A DNA stretch of 64,000 nt from Ascoidea asiatica (lineage: Eukaryota > Ascomycota > Saccharomycetes > Ascoideales > Ascoideaceae): the NCBI GenBank assembly GCA_001600695.1, contig BCKQ01000011.1:44056-108055 (forward strand), read 5' to 3'. This document shows positions 1 to 11,502 of this stretch, one piece after another. The notes below the pieces were generated by a model that searched no databases, was not told the DNA's origin, and was given only the letters and a program-made list of their open reading frames with translations. Position 1 is the first letter of the stretch. The number at the start of each line of letters is the position of its first letter. The position numbers and the translations under genes are program-made.

Positions 1-123
1 AANNACNNCANAAACATCAGAAACATCAGCAATAAAAAGAAGAGCAACAACAATTATCAAGTAATTTCAAGGAACTTCAATGAAGAATACTTGAGAAGAT
101 ATGAAGTTGAAATGGTAAGATAA
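1..123 (+). CDS. C-terminal end of an unknown protein, 5' cut by the window
   Basis: Reading frame 1 is open from the window edge to a TAA at 121-123. It gives about 40 residues: an Asn/Lys-rich stretch, then a more normal protein-like tail ending EEYLRRYEVEMVR. The first bases are ambiguous (several N). The tail has the charge pattern of a real helical C-terminus, whereas the other frames contain stops. I do not recognise the family, and a chance open frame in AT-rich DNA is possible. Confidence 0.35.
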   Translation, partial: XXXXNIRNISNKKKSNNNYQVISRNFNEEYLRRYEVEMVR

Positions 124-973
124 GTTTAACACTGGTTACAATTCAAAGTAGTGATATGATTATGATTATGGATTACTCGGCAAAAAAAAAGATTTTTCAT
201 TATTAAACAATAGTAATTATTCAGTAAAGCTTATTTTTCAGTTTCAATATTCAAAGAACAGACCTAAATTCCAGTTCTTAATTCATTCATTGAATGAATT
301 CAAATTCGTTCATTCATTNGTAAAAGAAGAGCTCAGTTAAAAGAAAGTTGAGTTGAACCATTTGTTGAATAATCTGATTGTAAGCTGATGATAAATTATC
401 GAAAGATTTTTTCAATATTTTATTTTCAATTCTTTCAATTACAATTGGTTCTAATTTTTCAAAGTTTGGTTTCAATACTGCAAAACATTAACTTTATTTA
501 AATATCCTGATGTTTTTTTCAATTGATTNTTTTTTGGAAAATAAATTTCATTTGAGGAATATTTTATTAAGATTTTAAATATGAAAANTAAATCTAATAA
601 ACATATGAACAAAATTCTAGATTGNGAAATGAGTTAAATAATTCTATCCATGAATTTTAAATTTTTATCACTCATAAGGAAATCATTTATTAAAAAAAAT
701 TTTGATAGAATTGTCAGATACAAAAAGTGCATTCGACAAAAAATTATTNCATGATCATTGAATATAATCATCATATTATTCTTTGTTCAAAAAATGGAAT
801 CATTTAATAATTTTTTTGTTAAAAATTGAATACAGTATATAAACTTCCATTATTAATCTGTTTTTTAAAAAAAAAAAATATTCTTTGAATTTAATCATTA
901 ATTCTTTCATTTCATAGAAATCTTTAAAAACTTTTAATTAATTTCAAAATATAACTCAAATTNAATCATAAAT
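124..973. other. Intergenic, AT-rich
   Basis: About 850 bases with stops in all frames, rich in A/T runs and short imperfect repeats such as repeated ATTCATT near 280-320. It should hold the promoter of the Sho1-like gene at 974. I see no RNA gene in it. Confidence 0.6.
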
Positions 974-1456
974 ATGTCTTTAGGTAATTTATTCTCAGAT
1001 GGTATTTTTTTAATCTCATTTCTTTTAAATGGTTCAAGTTGGGTAATTTATTTNGTTGGTATTTCTTATACTCAAGGTAATGTAAATTATTCAAATTCTT
1101 TAGGTTTAACTTGGTTCTCAATGTTTTTTCAATGGTTTGTTATTACTACTGTTTTTTTCATGCAAATTTTTGATTTAATTTATAAACAAAGATTTCAATT
1201 ATTCTTAAATACAATTATTTTAATTTCATTTATTTTAAATGTTATTATTACTAATTCTTATATTTATTTAAGATCAATAAATTATGAATTAATTATTGGT
1301 ATTGGAGCAATGTGTTGTGCAATTGCTGATTTTATTTGGATGTTTTATTTTAGTTTAAAACCTGAAGAACCTTTAAGAAAATTTACTTTAACTAAAAAAT
1401 ATCTTTTAAAATTTGAAAAAAATTCAATTCCAAATGAAATTGTAGAAAATGCTTAA
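974..1456 (+). CDS. SHO1: Sho1-like four-span membrane protein lacking the SH3 domain
   Basis: A 160-residue protein that is almost entirely four hydrophobic spans joined by short loops. It follows the N-terminal membrane domain of the osmosensor Sho1 closely in order and spacing: a GSSWVI segment in span 1, a TWFSMFFQW segment entering span 2, an FDLIY loop after it, then two more spans ending IWMFYF. In the family this domain acts in the plasma membrane in the HOG and filamentation pathways, and a cytosolic C-terminal SH3 domain binds Pbs2. Here the coding region stops about 35 residues after span 4, with a Lys-rich tail and no SH3. The 461 bases downstream have no frame that could encode one. 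This is either a true SH3-less paralogue or a gene truncated by an early stop. One codon contains N. The family match is from remembered Sho1 sequence. Confidence 0.65.
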   Translation: MSLGNLFSDGIFLISFLLNGSSWVIYXVGISYTQGNVNYSNSLGLTWFSMFFQWFVITTVFFMQIFDLIYKQRFQLFLNTIILISFILNVIITNSYIYLRSINYELIIGIGAMCCAIADFIWMFYFSLKPEEPLRKFTLTKKYLLKFEKNSIPNEIVENA

Positions 1457-1917
1457 ATGAATTTAAACAAACAAATTCAATATTTATATATTTCATTATT
1501 ATTCCTCAATTCTTAATTCTTAATTCTTAATCTTCTCATTAATACATAATAATTCACATTTTTTTCTTTTTTATGAAAAGTTCATTATAAAAACTGTAAG
1601 AAATGAAATTAATAACTTGTGTACTATATAAAATTGGAAAAGTTTTCAATTATAATGAACAGAAGTAAAAAAAAATATAAAATAATTTCAATCTCTAAAC
1701 TGATTAAAAACTATAATTATATTTTTAAAACTTTTATTAAATTAAATTAAAATTAAAGATATTTATATAATAAACTACACTATATAATGAATGATGGAAT
1801 AATTTAATGCAAAACAGTAATGACCTTATAAAATGACCTTATAAAATGACCTTATTGTGAAGCTTTTTTTTTTTTTATATATATAGCAACTCATAACAGA
1901 GAGTATTGAAACTGATT
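1457..1917. other. Convergent intergenic region
   Basis: This lies between the Sho1-like gene and ARE2, which converge, so it should hold both 3' ends. It contains a short direct repeat of AAAATGACCTTAT near 1820-1855 and a T-rich/TATATA stretch near 1865-1885. There is no SH3-coding frame and no other gene. Confidence 0.6.
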
Positions 1918-3843
1918 TTAAAAAGTTAAATATAAAGTACACATTAATGAAGGTCCTGAACAAATTCCAAGCCAAAATACAACATTACCTAAAACTTTTT
2001 GATTTTTAAAAAATTTAGATCTTGAAATTGCAACTAAAGGTAATTGAAACATTTGTAAAAAAAATAAATAACCTCTAATTTTTCTAAAAAGAACAAACAT
2101 TAATAATTCATGAACTAAACTTGATAAAAAAAATGTGAAAAAAGTAGCACTATTTTTATTTAAATTTAAAAAACTTATTGAACTATGATAAACATGTCTT
2201 AATAAAAAAAAATGTACAGGTTTATTCCAATCTCTTGCAAATTCATCCCATGCAACACAATTCCACCAATAACCATAAAAATCTCTATGAGCATATCTTG
2301 TTAATTCAGCAATTGCATTTAAAATTGCATCCCAAATTAAATAAAATACTAATAAATACATTAATATAAAAGGTGGAATCATATTTAATAATAAAAATGG
2401 ATATTCTTTAAATTTTTCAATTAATAATAAATTTTTTAAATCTTTTGCTTTCATAACAATTGGATACATCCATTCTTGAGCAACAATAATCATTAAAAAA
2501 ATTACACCAAAAATTGCAAAAATTTTAATTAATAAATAATTCCATCTAATTTTTTTATTTCTTGGATATTCAGAAATTTGATAAACTAAAGTTGGAAATA
2601 AAGTATATTGAAAAAAATTTTTTAAGATTATATTATTTGGAAATTTAAAATTTTTTGAAGATTGAGTTTTTAATTCAAATTCACAAAATTTTATACTATC
2701 ATTTAATAAATTTATAGTTTTTAAATTTAATGAAATTTTTTTATTTGAATTTAATAAATTTTTACTAAAATTTAATTCATTATAAATTCTCCAAAGGTAA
2801 CCATTATAAAAAGAATATGAATGCATTTTCATTAATAAAACTAAAGAATGTAAGACTAAAAAAATTTTACCAATCCATGGAAAATTATTAAAATCAGCAA
2901 ACCAAATAAAATAAAAAAGGTAAAAAATTTCAAAAAAAATTTGAATTAACCAACCTGAATTTTCCCAAGATAAATAATTTTTTTTAATAAATTTTTGTAA
3001 AAAAAAAGAGAAAAAAATAGATAAATACATTAAAAAATCAGTTAAAGCAATTTTAAATAAATCTTTTAATAAAATTTGAATAATATTTGTTTTAAATTTA
3101 AAATTATTATTAATAAATTGATTTAAAATTAATAAAGAAACAACAATCCAAAATAAAGAATAAAAACCAAAGAAATTTTCTGAATTTACAATTTTTGAAT
3201 CAAATATTGTTTCTGAATTATAAAAAGAAATATCAGTAAATTGAGATCTTAATTCACCTTTATTATTATATCTATATTTAAATTTTTTTTTATTTTGAAT
3301 AATTATTGAATTTATATTTAAATCATTTGAAATTAAGAAATTTTTTAAATCTTTTAAATCTTTTAAGTCATTATCTTTATTGATACTATTGATAGATTCT
3401 TTATTATCTTTTTCTTTATCTTTTTCTTTATCTTTTTCTTTAATGTTATCATTAATGTTATCATTATCATTATTGATAGATTCTTTTCTTTTTCTTATAG
3501 TTTTTAAATTAAGATTAATATTTGAATCAGTATTTAATTGAATATTTGAATTTGAATTTGAAATTGAATTTAAAGAGTTTAAAGAAATTAAAGAAGATTG
3601 ATCATTATCATTATCATTATCATTATCTTTATCCTTTTGACTTTTAGATGAAGAAGAAGAAGAAGAAGAAGAAGAAGAAGAAGAAGAAGAGGAAGAGGAA
3701 GAAGAAGATGAAGATTTATGAATATTATTTGAAGAATAATAATAATCTTGAACAGTTGTCAGTAAATTTTTTCTATCTTTTGATAAATTATTAATTTTAA
3801 TAATATTTAATTCTTCTTGACTTGTAGGTTTATTTAAAACCAT
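1918..3843 (-). CDS. ARE2: Sterol O-acyltransferase (ACAT/MBOAT family)
   Basis: This ER membrane enzyme esterifies sterols with acyl-CoA to give steryl esters stored in lipid droplets. The 641-residue protein has a long hydrophilic N-terminus with a Ser run (residues about 44-66) and Asp/Asn/Lys repeats, then about eight or nine membrane spans. The C-terminal half carries the family signatures: a WDEFARDWNKPVHFFLLRHV block, SSLVHELLM with the MBOAT active-site His, and the end LGICSGPSLMCTLYLTF, which closely resembles yeast Are2. The family motif FYxDWWN reads FYGYWWN here, so the Asp is Tyr. The start gives a plausible N-terminus, and an A/T-rich 5' region follows. It could equally be called ARE1, since only one paralogue is seen here. 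Confidence 0.93.
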   Translation of the reverse strand: MVLNKPTSQEELNIIKINNLSKDRKNLLTTVQDYYYSSNNIHKSSSSSSSSSSSSSSSSSSSSSSSKSQKDKDNDNDNDNDQSSLISLNSLNSISNSNSNIQLNTDSNINLNLKTIRKRKESINNDNDNINDNIKEKDKEKDKEKDNKESINSINKDNDLKDLKDLKNFLISNDLNINSIIIQNKKKFKYRYNNKGELRSQFTDISFYNSETIFDSKIVNSENFFGFYSLFWIVVSLLILNQFINNNFKFKTNIIQILLKDLFKIALTDFLMYLSIFFSFFLQKFIKKNYLSWENSGWLIQIFFEIFYLFYFIWFADFNNFPWIGKIFLVLHSLVLLMKMHSYSFYNGYLWRIYNELNFSKNLLNSNKKISLNLKTINLLNDSIKFCEFELKTQSSKNFKFPNNIILKNFFQYTLFPTLVYQISEYPRNKKIRWNYLLIKIFAIFGVIFLMIIVAQEWMYPIVMKAKDLKNLLLIEKFKEYPFLLLNMIPPFILMYLLVFYLIWDAILNAIAELTRYAHRDFYGYWWNCVAWDEFARDWNKPVHFFLLRHVYHSSISFLNLNKNSATFFTFFLSSLVHELLMFVLFRKIRGYLFFLQMFQLPLVAISRSKFFKNQKVLGNVVFWLGICSGPSLMCTLYLTF

Positions 3844-5173
3844 TTTTTAAATAATGAAATTATAATTTTAGGTAATAATAGAATAAATGAAATGAAAAAT
3901 TATGATTATATATTTATATATTTATATATTTATATATTTATATATTTATAGGGAGTAAAGATATTTATAATATTTATAATAAATGTTTTATATGTAAATG
4001 AAGTTTTTATTATAATTAAATGAAGTTCTTGTTATATTATAGATATTTATATTTAAAATAAGTGGATTTTTCGGAAATGGAAACAAAAAAAAAATTAGTT
4101 TAATTTAAAATATAGCTTAAANTATTATTTTNATAGATAGTAAGTATGAATTTGATAATATGTCATTTATTTTATAATATATTATATTTAAATAAAGGGT
4201 TCAATTGAATATTGTTTGATAATATTTAAATGAATGAAGGTTTATTATATATAAAAGATAGTAATAAAGTATAGTGATTATTAATGATTAACTATTAAAG
4301 ATTGTGATAATTAAATATGTGCACTTTTTGTTGGTAAAATTGACCGTAGATTGATGGAATAAACACACAGCTTTGGCAGTTGTAAAAGACGATGATGAAG
4401 ATGAAGATGAAGATGAAGATGAAGATGAAGATGAAGATGAAGATGAAGATGAAGATGAAGATGAAGATGAAGATGGTGACAGGATGGTGATAAGATGGTC
4501 TCTTTGCTGTCAGTATGCTCGGATCTGTGCTACCCGTAGCCGCAGCCGTGTATGGACACATCCCAACAAAATCNAGGACAGAGAAATTGCCATGGTAACA
4601 TAACATAAGAAAAATTGNCGTAATACCGTACAGCCGTAAAACCTATCGTTTATTTTACTGATTTACAATCTAATTATTTTCACGTGCTAATTATGGTGAT
4701 TTTGATGATTTTGATGATTGTGGCTTGATATTTTTCGGAGATTCCGGATCAGGAGATTAGATTTTAACAAGAGACAAAGAAATTATTAATGATAAAAATA
4801 GTAATAGTAATAGTAATAGTAATACTTTTCGGATGTGGGGATTTTGAATTTGATTCCTTATTTCCATTGTTAATTACAATTTAAATTTCGTGTTTAATTT
4901 ATTTCTGGTAACAACCAATTATAATCCTGGGAAACAGAAATTAAATTAATGGTACTCGAATCTGTAATTAATTAAATATTTAATTAATTGATTATAGACT
5001 ACATGGATACAGATGTAATTACAAATAAATATAAAAGCATAGGATTCGGATAGGCTACGGATAAATGAGAATGGAAATTTGATGAATATAATCAGATCAT
5101 AAACAATTTCTAATTTTAGATTTAATTGAATATTTATAAAAGATACTATTGAATTGATAGATTAACTAATTAA
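3844..5173. other. Intergenic: ARE2 promoter and ATP19 3' region
   Basis: 1.3 kb without a credible gene. It holds TATATTTATA repeats (about 3908-3950), a GATGAA microsatellite (4391-4474), an AGTAAT repeat near 4800-4825, and a CACGTG palindrome at 4681-4686. The more complex, GC-richer part is about 4480-4640. The open frames across the microsatellite are products of the repeat. Confidence 0.55.
4391..4474. repeat. ATGAAG hexanucleotide microsatellite
   Basis: About 14 near-perfect copies of a 6-bp unit. It keeps frames open on both strands (Asp-Glu one way, Ile-Phe the other), but neither frame has any non-repetitive protein-like flank. Confidence 0.9.
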
Positions 5174-5532
5174 TTATTTTTCATCTTTTAAGAAATCATT
5201 TAATAGTTTTTCAACATCGAAATCACCATCTTTGGCTGGAGAAGAAGCAACAGGAGCAACAGGAGCAACAGGAGCAATTGCACGAGTGGCCACTACTTTT
5301 GGTTCTGCTTTTGGTAGGCATTGAGAAGCAGCAACACCTCCAACAGTGGCAAGAATGGTGGTGATTGCAAGCTTCACATAGAAAACGGTAATAAAATAAT
5401 AACAAATGTCAGTAAATTGATATTTTACCATGGAGATTGAGATTAATCAGCTAATCATTCATTCACTACCGGTAATTTACTTACATATTGAGAAGGAATC
5501 TTTTTGCCTAAAATTGTGTAGAAAGCACCCAT
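5174..5532 (-). CDS. ATP19: ATP synthase subunit k, two exons
   Basis: A small membrane subunit of the mitochondrial F1Fo ATP synthase, associated with the dimeric enzyme. Exon 1 is 5532-5485 and encodes MGAFYTILGKKIPSQY, which matches the start of yeast Atp19 (MGAAYHFMGKAIPPHQ). A 113-nt intron (5484-5372) follows. Exon 2 is 5371-5174 and begins LAITTILATVGG, continuing the single membrane span where Atp19 has LAIGTLGLLG. The two exons join in phase 0 and give 81 residues, against 68 in S. cerevisiae. The extra length is an Ala/Pro/Val-rich linker before the acidic-basic tail ending LLNDFLKDEK. The longer unspliced frame starting at 5431 begins inside the intron and is not the protein. No intron is known to me in the S. 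cerevisiae gene. Confidence 0.85.
5372..5484 (-). other. ATP19: Spliceosomal intron of ATP19
   Basis: The donor is GTAAGT at 5484, a branch-like TACTGAC lies at 5414-5408, and the acceptor is TATGTGAAG ending at 5372. The branch motif lies about 35 nt before the acceptor. Removal joins two blocks that together match Atp19 without a gap. Confidence 0.85.
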
Positions 5533-5993
5533 TTCGTTATTGTTATTGTTATTGTTATTGTTATTGTTATTGTTATTGTTATTATATTACTATTGGTATT
5601 ATTACTATTGTTATCAGTAGTTTTGATATCGTTATTGATAATATATTTGTGTCTTTTTCTTCTTCTTGCACTAACTCTTCATATTATCACTGTTATCACT
5701 GTTATCACTGCAATGGTACGGTACAAACTCGACTGCTTCCTTCTTTTTTAACCACTTTCTCGGTTTTTGACTGGGTGAAAATAAAACCAGCCGGGTAACT
5801 GTTTAACAAGAAGAACTACCNTATTCCTGGCGACACTTTATTATTGATCACTAGATAAAAGAAGTCCCATAAACCTGGTCTTATCACTACATTCAAAATT
5901 GTGGAGAAAAACGACTGTTTCTTTCCTTTCTCCTTTCTCATTTCTCATTTCTCAGCTGCTCGTTACCAAAATCTTAATCTTAAATATAATATC

Positions 5994-6030
<37 letters not shown>

Positions 6031-6297
6031 TTCATAATAAATAATGAATGTGATTGTCTGAGATGGTAATCAATCTTAAATTATGATATAAAATGTTTTA
6101 TTAAAATGTAAATAATTATCAATTTCTTATATATATATTTATTGAAATGAATATAATCAAATAGATTTATCCATATAATATTCTTCTTCTTATTCTTCTT
6201 ATTCTTCTTATCTTAATCAATTCAATTATCAATTTAACTTACTTTAATTTATTATTATCTTTATTATCTCAATATTCTAAATATATATCTATCAAAC
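5533..6297. other. Divergent promoter region ATP19/SPS19
   Basis: 765 bases between two divergent genes. It holds a TTGTTA repeat (about 5537-5582), an AATAAT repeat (about 5990-6031), TTATTCTTC repeats near 6180-6215, and a non-repetitive middle part (5640-5960) that is the likeliest place for regulatory sites. The frame open across the TTGTTA repeat is not a gene. Confidence 0.55.
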
Positions 6298-7212
6298 ATG
6301 TCTTCATCAAATTCAAATTCAAATTCAAATTCAAATTCAAATTCTTCATCAAATTCAATTAAATTTGATTTATCAAATTGGAATCCAAATTTATTTAAAG
6401 ATAAAGTTGTTTTAGTAACTGGTGGTGCTGGTACAATTTGTAAAATTCAAACTATGGCTCTAGTTTCTTTAGGTTGTAATGCAATAATAATTGGTAGAAA
6501 TAAAAAAAAAACTGAAGATGCTGCTAAAGAAATTTCAAATTTTAGAAAAAATTCAATTGTTTTACCATTTAGTAATATTGATGTAAGAAATTTAAATTTA
6601 TTAAATAATGTTATAAATGATTCAATAAAAATTTTAGGTAAAATAAATTTTTTAATTTGTGGTGCTGCTGGTAATTTTTTATCTGATTTTAATCATTTAA
6701 GTTCAAATGCTTTTAAATCTGTTATTGATATTGATTTATTAGGTAGTTTTAATACTGTTAAAGCTTGTTTTAATCAATTAAAAAAAAATAATGGTATAAT
6801 TTTATTTATTTCTGCAACTTTACATTATTATGGTATACCTTATCAATCTCATGTTTCCGCTGCAAAAGCTGGTATTGATGCTTTATCAAATTCTCTTGCT
6901 GTAGAATTAGGTCCTTTAGGTATAAGATCAAATTGTTTAGCACCTGGTGCAATAAAAGATACTGAAGGTTTTAAAAGATTATCAAAACAATCTGAATTTA
7001 ATCTTATAAAAAATATACCTTTACAAAGATTAGGTACAACAAATGATTTAGTTCAAGCAACTGTTTTTTTATTTTCTGATTCTGCTTCTTATATTACTGG
7101 TACTATTCAAGTTGTTGATGGTGCTGCTTGGCATACTGGTAATAAATTTGGTGATTCAAATTATCCTGATAATTTAAAAAAATCTTTACTTGAAAATGTT
7201 TCAAAATTATAA
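6298..7212 (+). CDS. SPS19: Peroxisomal 2,4-dienoyl-CoA reductase
   Basis: An NADPH-dependent short-chain dehydrogenase that reduces 2,4-dienoyl-CoA esters so that unsaturated fatty acids can enter peroxisomal beta-oxidation. The 304-residue protein starts with a Ser/Asn repeat (about residues 2-20). It then has the Rossmann motif TGGAGTIC, the ICGAAGNF block, FKSVIDIDLLGSFNT, and the HVSAAKAGIDAL segment with the catalytic Lys. Long identical stretches to yeast Sps19 include LAVELGPLGIRSNC. It ends in SKL, a canonical PTS1 peroxisome-targeting tripeptide. Length is close to the family's (292 in S. cerevisiae) once the Ser/Asn tract is allowed for. Its 3' end is 165 bases from the convergent PSY2 end. 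Confidence 0.95.
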   Translation: MSSSNSNSNSNSNSNSSSNSIKFDLSNWNPNLFKDKVVLVTGGAGTICKIQTMALVSLGCNAIIIGRNKKKTEDAAKEISNFRKNSIVLPFSNIDVRNLNLLNNVINDSIKILGKINFLICGAAGNFLSDFNHLSSNAFKSVIDIDLLGSFNTVKACFNQLKKNNGIILFISATLHYYGIPYQSHVSAAKAGIDALSNSLAVELGPLGIRSNCLAPGAIKDTEGFKRLSKQSEFNLIKNIPLQRLGTTNDLVQATVFLFSDSASYITGTIQVVDGAAWHTGNKFGDSNYPDNLKKSLLENVSKL

Positions 7213-7377
7213 TTAATAAAAAATGAAAAAAAAAAAAAAAATAATAATAATTAAACAATAATATCACACACATTATTAATAATAATAATAATAATATAAA
7301 ACAAATTAAAAAAAAAAAAAATATAATAATTAAATAATACACAATAAATATCTCATCCTCTAATTTCTTTCCTTTTT

Positions 7378-10300
7378 CTATTTTAATTCTTTCTTCTTTT
7401 CTCGTCGTAAACTTGATGCAACTTTCTTACTAACTTCACTAAGCTTTTTACTAATCACCTTTTTTTTTAATTCTTTTAAATTAATCTCCCCTTTAATATT
7501 ATTATTACTATACTTCTCAATATTATTTTCTACTACATTCTCTTGTTTATCTATATTAAACATATTATGATTACTTCCATTATTTCCATTTCTATCATTA
7601 TTTCTTAATTTTTCCATTTCAAAATCTATATCAATACTATTAATAAATTCTTCATTTATTTCTAACTCAATTTTANTATTTTCTGTTTCAATAAGAGGTG
7701 AACATGGTAATTTTATACAAGAAAGTGATCTTCCTTCAACTCGATTTTTTTTTAATTTATTTTTAGATTTATGTCTAGATCTTAATTTACTTTTTTTAAT
7801 TTTTCCTTCATTATTTTGATATTTTCCTAATTTTTTANCTAAATTATTATTATTATTATTATTATTAATATCACTTTTCTCAAAAAATTTATTTTCAAAT
7901 TCATTGTTTAAATTCAATTTATCAGATTTTAATAAAATTATATTTTTATCTTTTGATATTGGAACTTTTTTTTTTGGATTAAATTCCTCATCATTTTCTT
8001 CATCAACTTCTCGTTCTCTTTTATCATTATTCATATTCTTATTATTAACAAAATTTTTACCATTAAAACATTTTATTTTTTTAATTAAATGATCTGTTTT
8101 ACTTGAATTAATAATATCTTTAATATTATTCTCTTTAATTGGTGAATCTGGTAATAGATCATTATCAATCAATAATTTAGGTTTTTTATTTGATTTATTA
8201 TTTTCCATTGTTTTTTCTGATTCTTCTGATTTACAATTTGAATTTTTAGATATATTATTTTTTAAATCAATATTTTTATCATCTTTTAAATTTGAAATTG
8301 AAATATTATTAATATTATTATGATTTTCACAATTTTTTTTGATATCATTAGAAATAGGGTTTTTTTTCAATTTATCCAGTTCTTCAGAAATTTCAAGAAT
8401 TTCTTGTCCAATAAAAATGTTATCCGCAGGATAATTAATTTCAATTAATTTTTCTTTAAAATGTTTAGCAAGATAACAAATCATCAATTTATAATTTTTC
8501 TTTTTCTTGAAAGTCATGAACTCTGAATTTATATTCAGATTTTGATTTTGAATTTTAGTTTCAGTTTGAGATTGGGATTGGGATTCCATTGAAATATCAT
8601 CTAATCCTTCTTCAATTAAATTTCTTGATTCATTATCCATTGTATTAGAAAGACTTTGAATTGTATCACTTTGAGTTGTTGCAACAGATTCATCACTTCT
8701 AAAAAAATCAACTATATTATTTAAAAAACTTATACAAGTTGAATTTATCATATTGTTCAGATTCTTATTTTCAATAAGTATTTCCAAAATTGTTTGAAAA
8801 AGATTAGTTTGTGATATTATATATCGTGTATAAAAATCATCATTAAGTATAATAAGATGATTGAAACAACGTATAGCTGATAATCTTATTTGTAAATTAT
8901 AACCATTTGATTTTGGAATTAAATTAACTAATCCATTTAAAATATGATTTTCAAGAAAAAAAGATCTAGAATTTAATTTATGTTCATTTGCACAAAAAGA
9001 AATTAAATTGCAAAGATTATTAAATAATGTGGTATCATGCCTCTGTTTTCCATGAACTTTTTCGTTTTGATTATTGGTTTTTATATTCTTTGAATTTGCT
9101 AAATTCAAAATTGGAGAAAAAATTTTAGGTGCCACTATCCTGTAAAAGGCATCTAAATAAAAAGTTATATTTAATGTTGGAGGCGGAAGTATATTACATA
9201 TTCTATGAGGTGAATTCTGATCATTTGGATCCATTCCATAAAAATTTATTAATTCACTTAATTCTCGATAATTCTCTATTTCTTCCAATTTATCTCTAAT
9301 ATTTTCTATATTTCTTTTCTCAATATCTTTTATTTCTGTATCGTTANTCTGTCTAGCTTCTTTATTTTTGTTTACTTTATCTATATCAGTCTTATCAGTT
9401 TTATTCTCATGTTCTATAACTTCNTTTTGGAGTTTTTCTGATTGGGGACAATCTTTCTCATTCTCATTATCACACTTGGAATCATCTATTATATCAGTAG
9501 TGAGAGATATTCTTGAAAATTGCTCTCCAAATGGCAGACTAGGTAAAGTTAAAAGGCCTTTAATTGTTTCAAAAATTTGAATTTTCAAACCAGAATTATT
9601 TTCCTGTAAAACAAGTTCCGTTAGTAAAAGTAAAAGAGCCATATCATCTGATAAAACCATTTCTGGTCTTCCACTTTGAATTATTCTCACCTTCGGTACT
9701 ATAGTTTCTGTTACTTGTTCTTCTTTTTCTTTATTATTATTGATAATTTTTTTTGGATTTTGTGTAATTGAAGAACTTCGCTTCCTTTTTTTATGAAATT
9801 TAGTTTCATTATCATTATTCAGAACATGTGAAATTGAAGTATCTCCTTGTGATTCAGCCTTTTGATTCTGGTCTTTGANATCAGAGACTATTTGCTTGAC
9901 ATCATGTTCTTCTTCATTTATTATATTTTCATTTTTCTCAGAGAATTTGTTTGTAGAAATTTTGCCAATATCCGAATGATTTATTTCAGAATTTAAGACT
10001 GAGTTTTTATTTTCTTCATTATTTTTTATCATTGGAGATTCTTCATTTTCTCCTTTTGTAGGGTTATCATTTTTATTTGAAGTTTTTCTAGCTTCAGTTT
10101 CAAGTTCTAATTTTTGTTTCTCATCAGTTATTTTTTTACTAGTTATTATACTATTATTTTTATCTTCTATTAAATTATTATTATCAATCTGAGGTTCACT
10201 TAGATCTTCAGGACTATTAAGATTACTTTGTTTTAACTCAGTTGATTTTTCTTGAGATTCTTGAGTCGAGTCTTNATTTATAATCTCACTTTCATTTTTA

Positions 10301-11423
10301 ATTTGATTTATACATTTAGTTTGATTATTATTATTTTTTTCAGTTTTATCATTATTAATTTTATCTTCTGCAGAATTTAATTCAGTGAAGAAATTTTCAA
10401 TAATTTTTTGATTTTTTACAGGAATTTTTTTATAAACTTGATTTATTAGTAAAACATCTTGATCAGTTATTGATAAAATTATTTCAGTACCTAAAATTCT
10501 TGATTCAGTATCATTATCTTTTAAAGAGAATTGTAACATTTGAAATAAACCATTTCTAATTAAAGATTTATAAAAAATTGATTTTGCTTCTTGTTGTTGA
10601 ATATTTTTACACATTAAAATAAATTGATGAATCATTTTCAAACCATTTCTTTTTTTAAATATTTCTTCATTATCATTGATATCATTAGTGATATTATTAT
10701 TATTATTAAATTTATATAAATCAAATAAACTTTTTAAAAAAACTTCAGATTTTTCAATAAATTTTATAATTTCACAATGATTATAATAAATTATTGCAGA
10801 AATAATATTAAACATTGGATCATCAATAAATCTAGCTAATACAACATCTTTTAAATATTGAAAAATAAAAGTTTTTTTAAGTAATTTTTTAAAATTTTTA
10901 TATGGAATTGAATTTAAAAAATTTATATCTAAAGGTAATGAAATTTCTTGAAATCTTAAATCAGTTAATAAAAATTGTCTAAATTTTGCTTTATATAAAG
11001 GAAAATCAGGATCATATTCTAAAATTCCTATAACATTAATTAATATAGAATCATTATCATTAATATTATTATTATCTTTATTTTTATTTTTATTTATATT
11101 TTTATCATTTTTATCATTATTTTCAGAACCAAATTGTAAATTTGAATCTATTGGATTATTAAATAAATTATCAAAAATTGTATTTTCATTATATAATATT
11201 AAAGTTTTAATAATATTAAAAAGAATATGTAAATTTTTAAGAATATGATTTTTTTCAGAAATTTTAAAAATTTTAATTAATAAAGAAATATAATTTTTTT
11301 CATTAATAAATTTTGACATTGATAATTTTCCAAGAGTTGTAGTTGAATTTATATTTAAAGTATCAAGAATATTTAATAAGATTTTATAAAAATTTAAAGA
11401 ATTTAAAGAATTATTTTGTTCAA

Positions 11424-11502
<79 letters not shown>

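Noticed and set aside
4295-4606. Open frames on both strands across the GATGAA microsatellite
   Set aside because: They are open only because the 6-bp repeat lacks stops. The non-repeat parts contain N's and show no protein-like sequence.
5223-5431. Frames starting at 5431 and 5405 in the ATP19 region
   Set aside because: The first starts inside the intron and adds non-family residues before the true exon 2. The second is a Cys/His-rich shadow in another frame.
5430-5798. 122-codon plus-strand frame over the TTGTTA repeat
   Set aside because: It is antisense to ATP19 exon 1 and made largely of Tyr-Cys repeat text.
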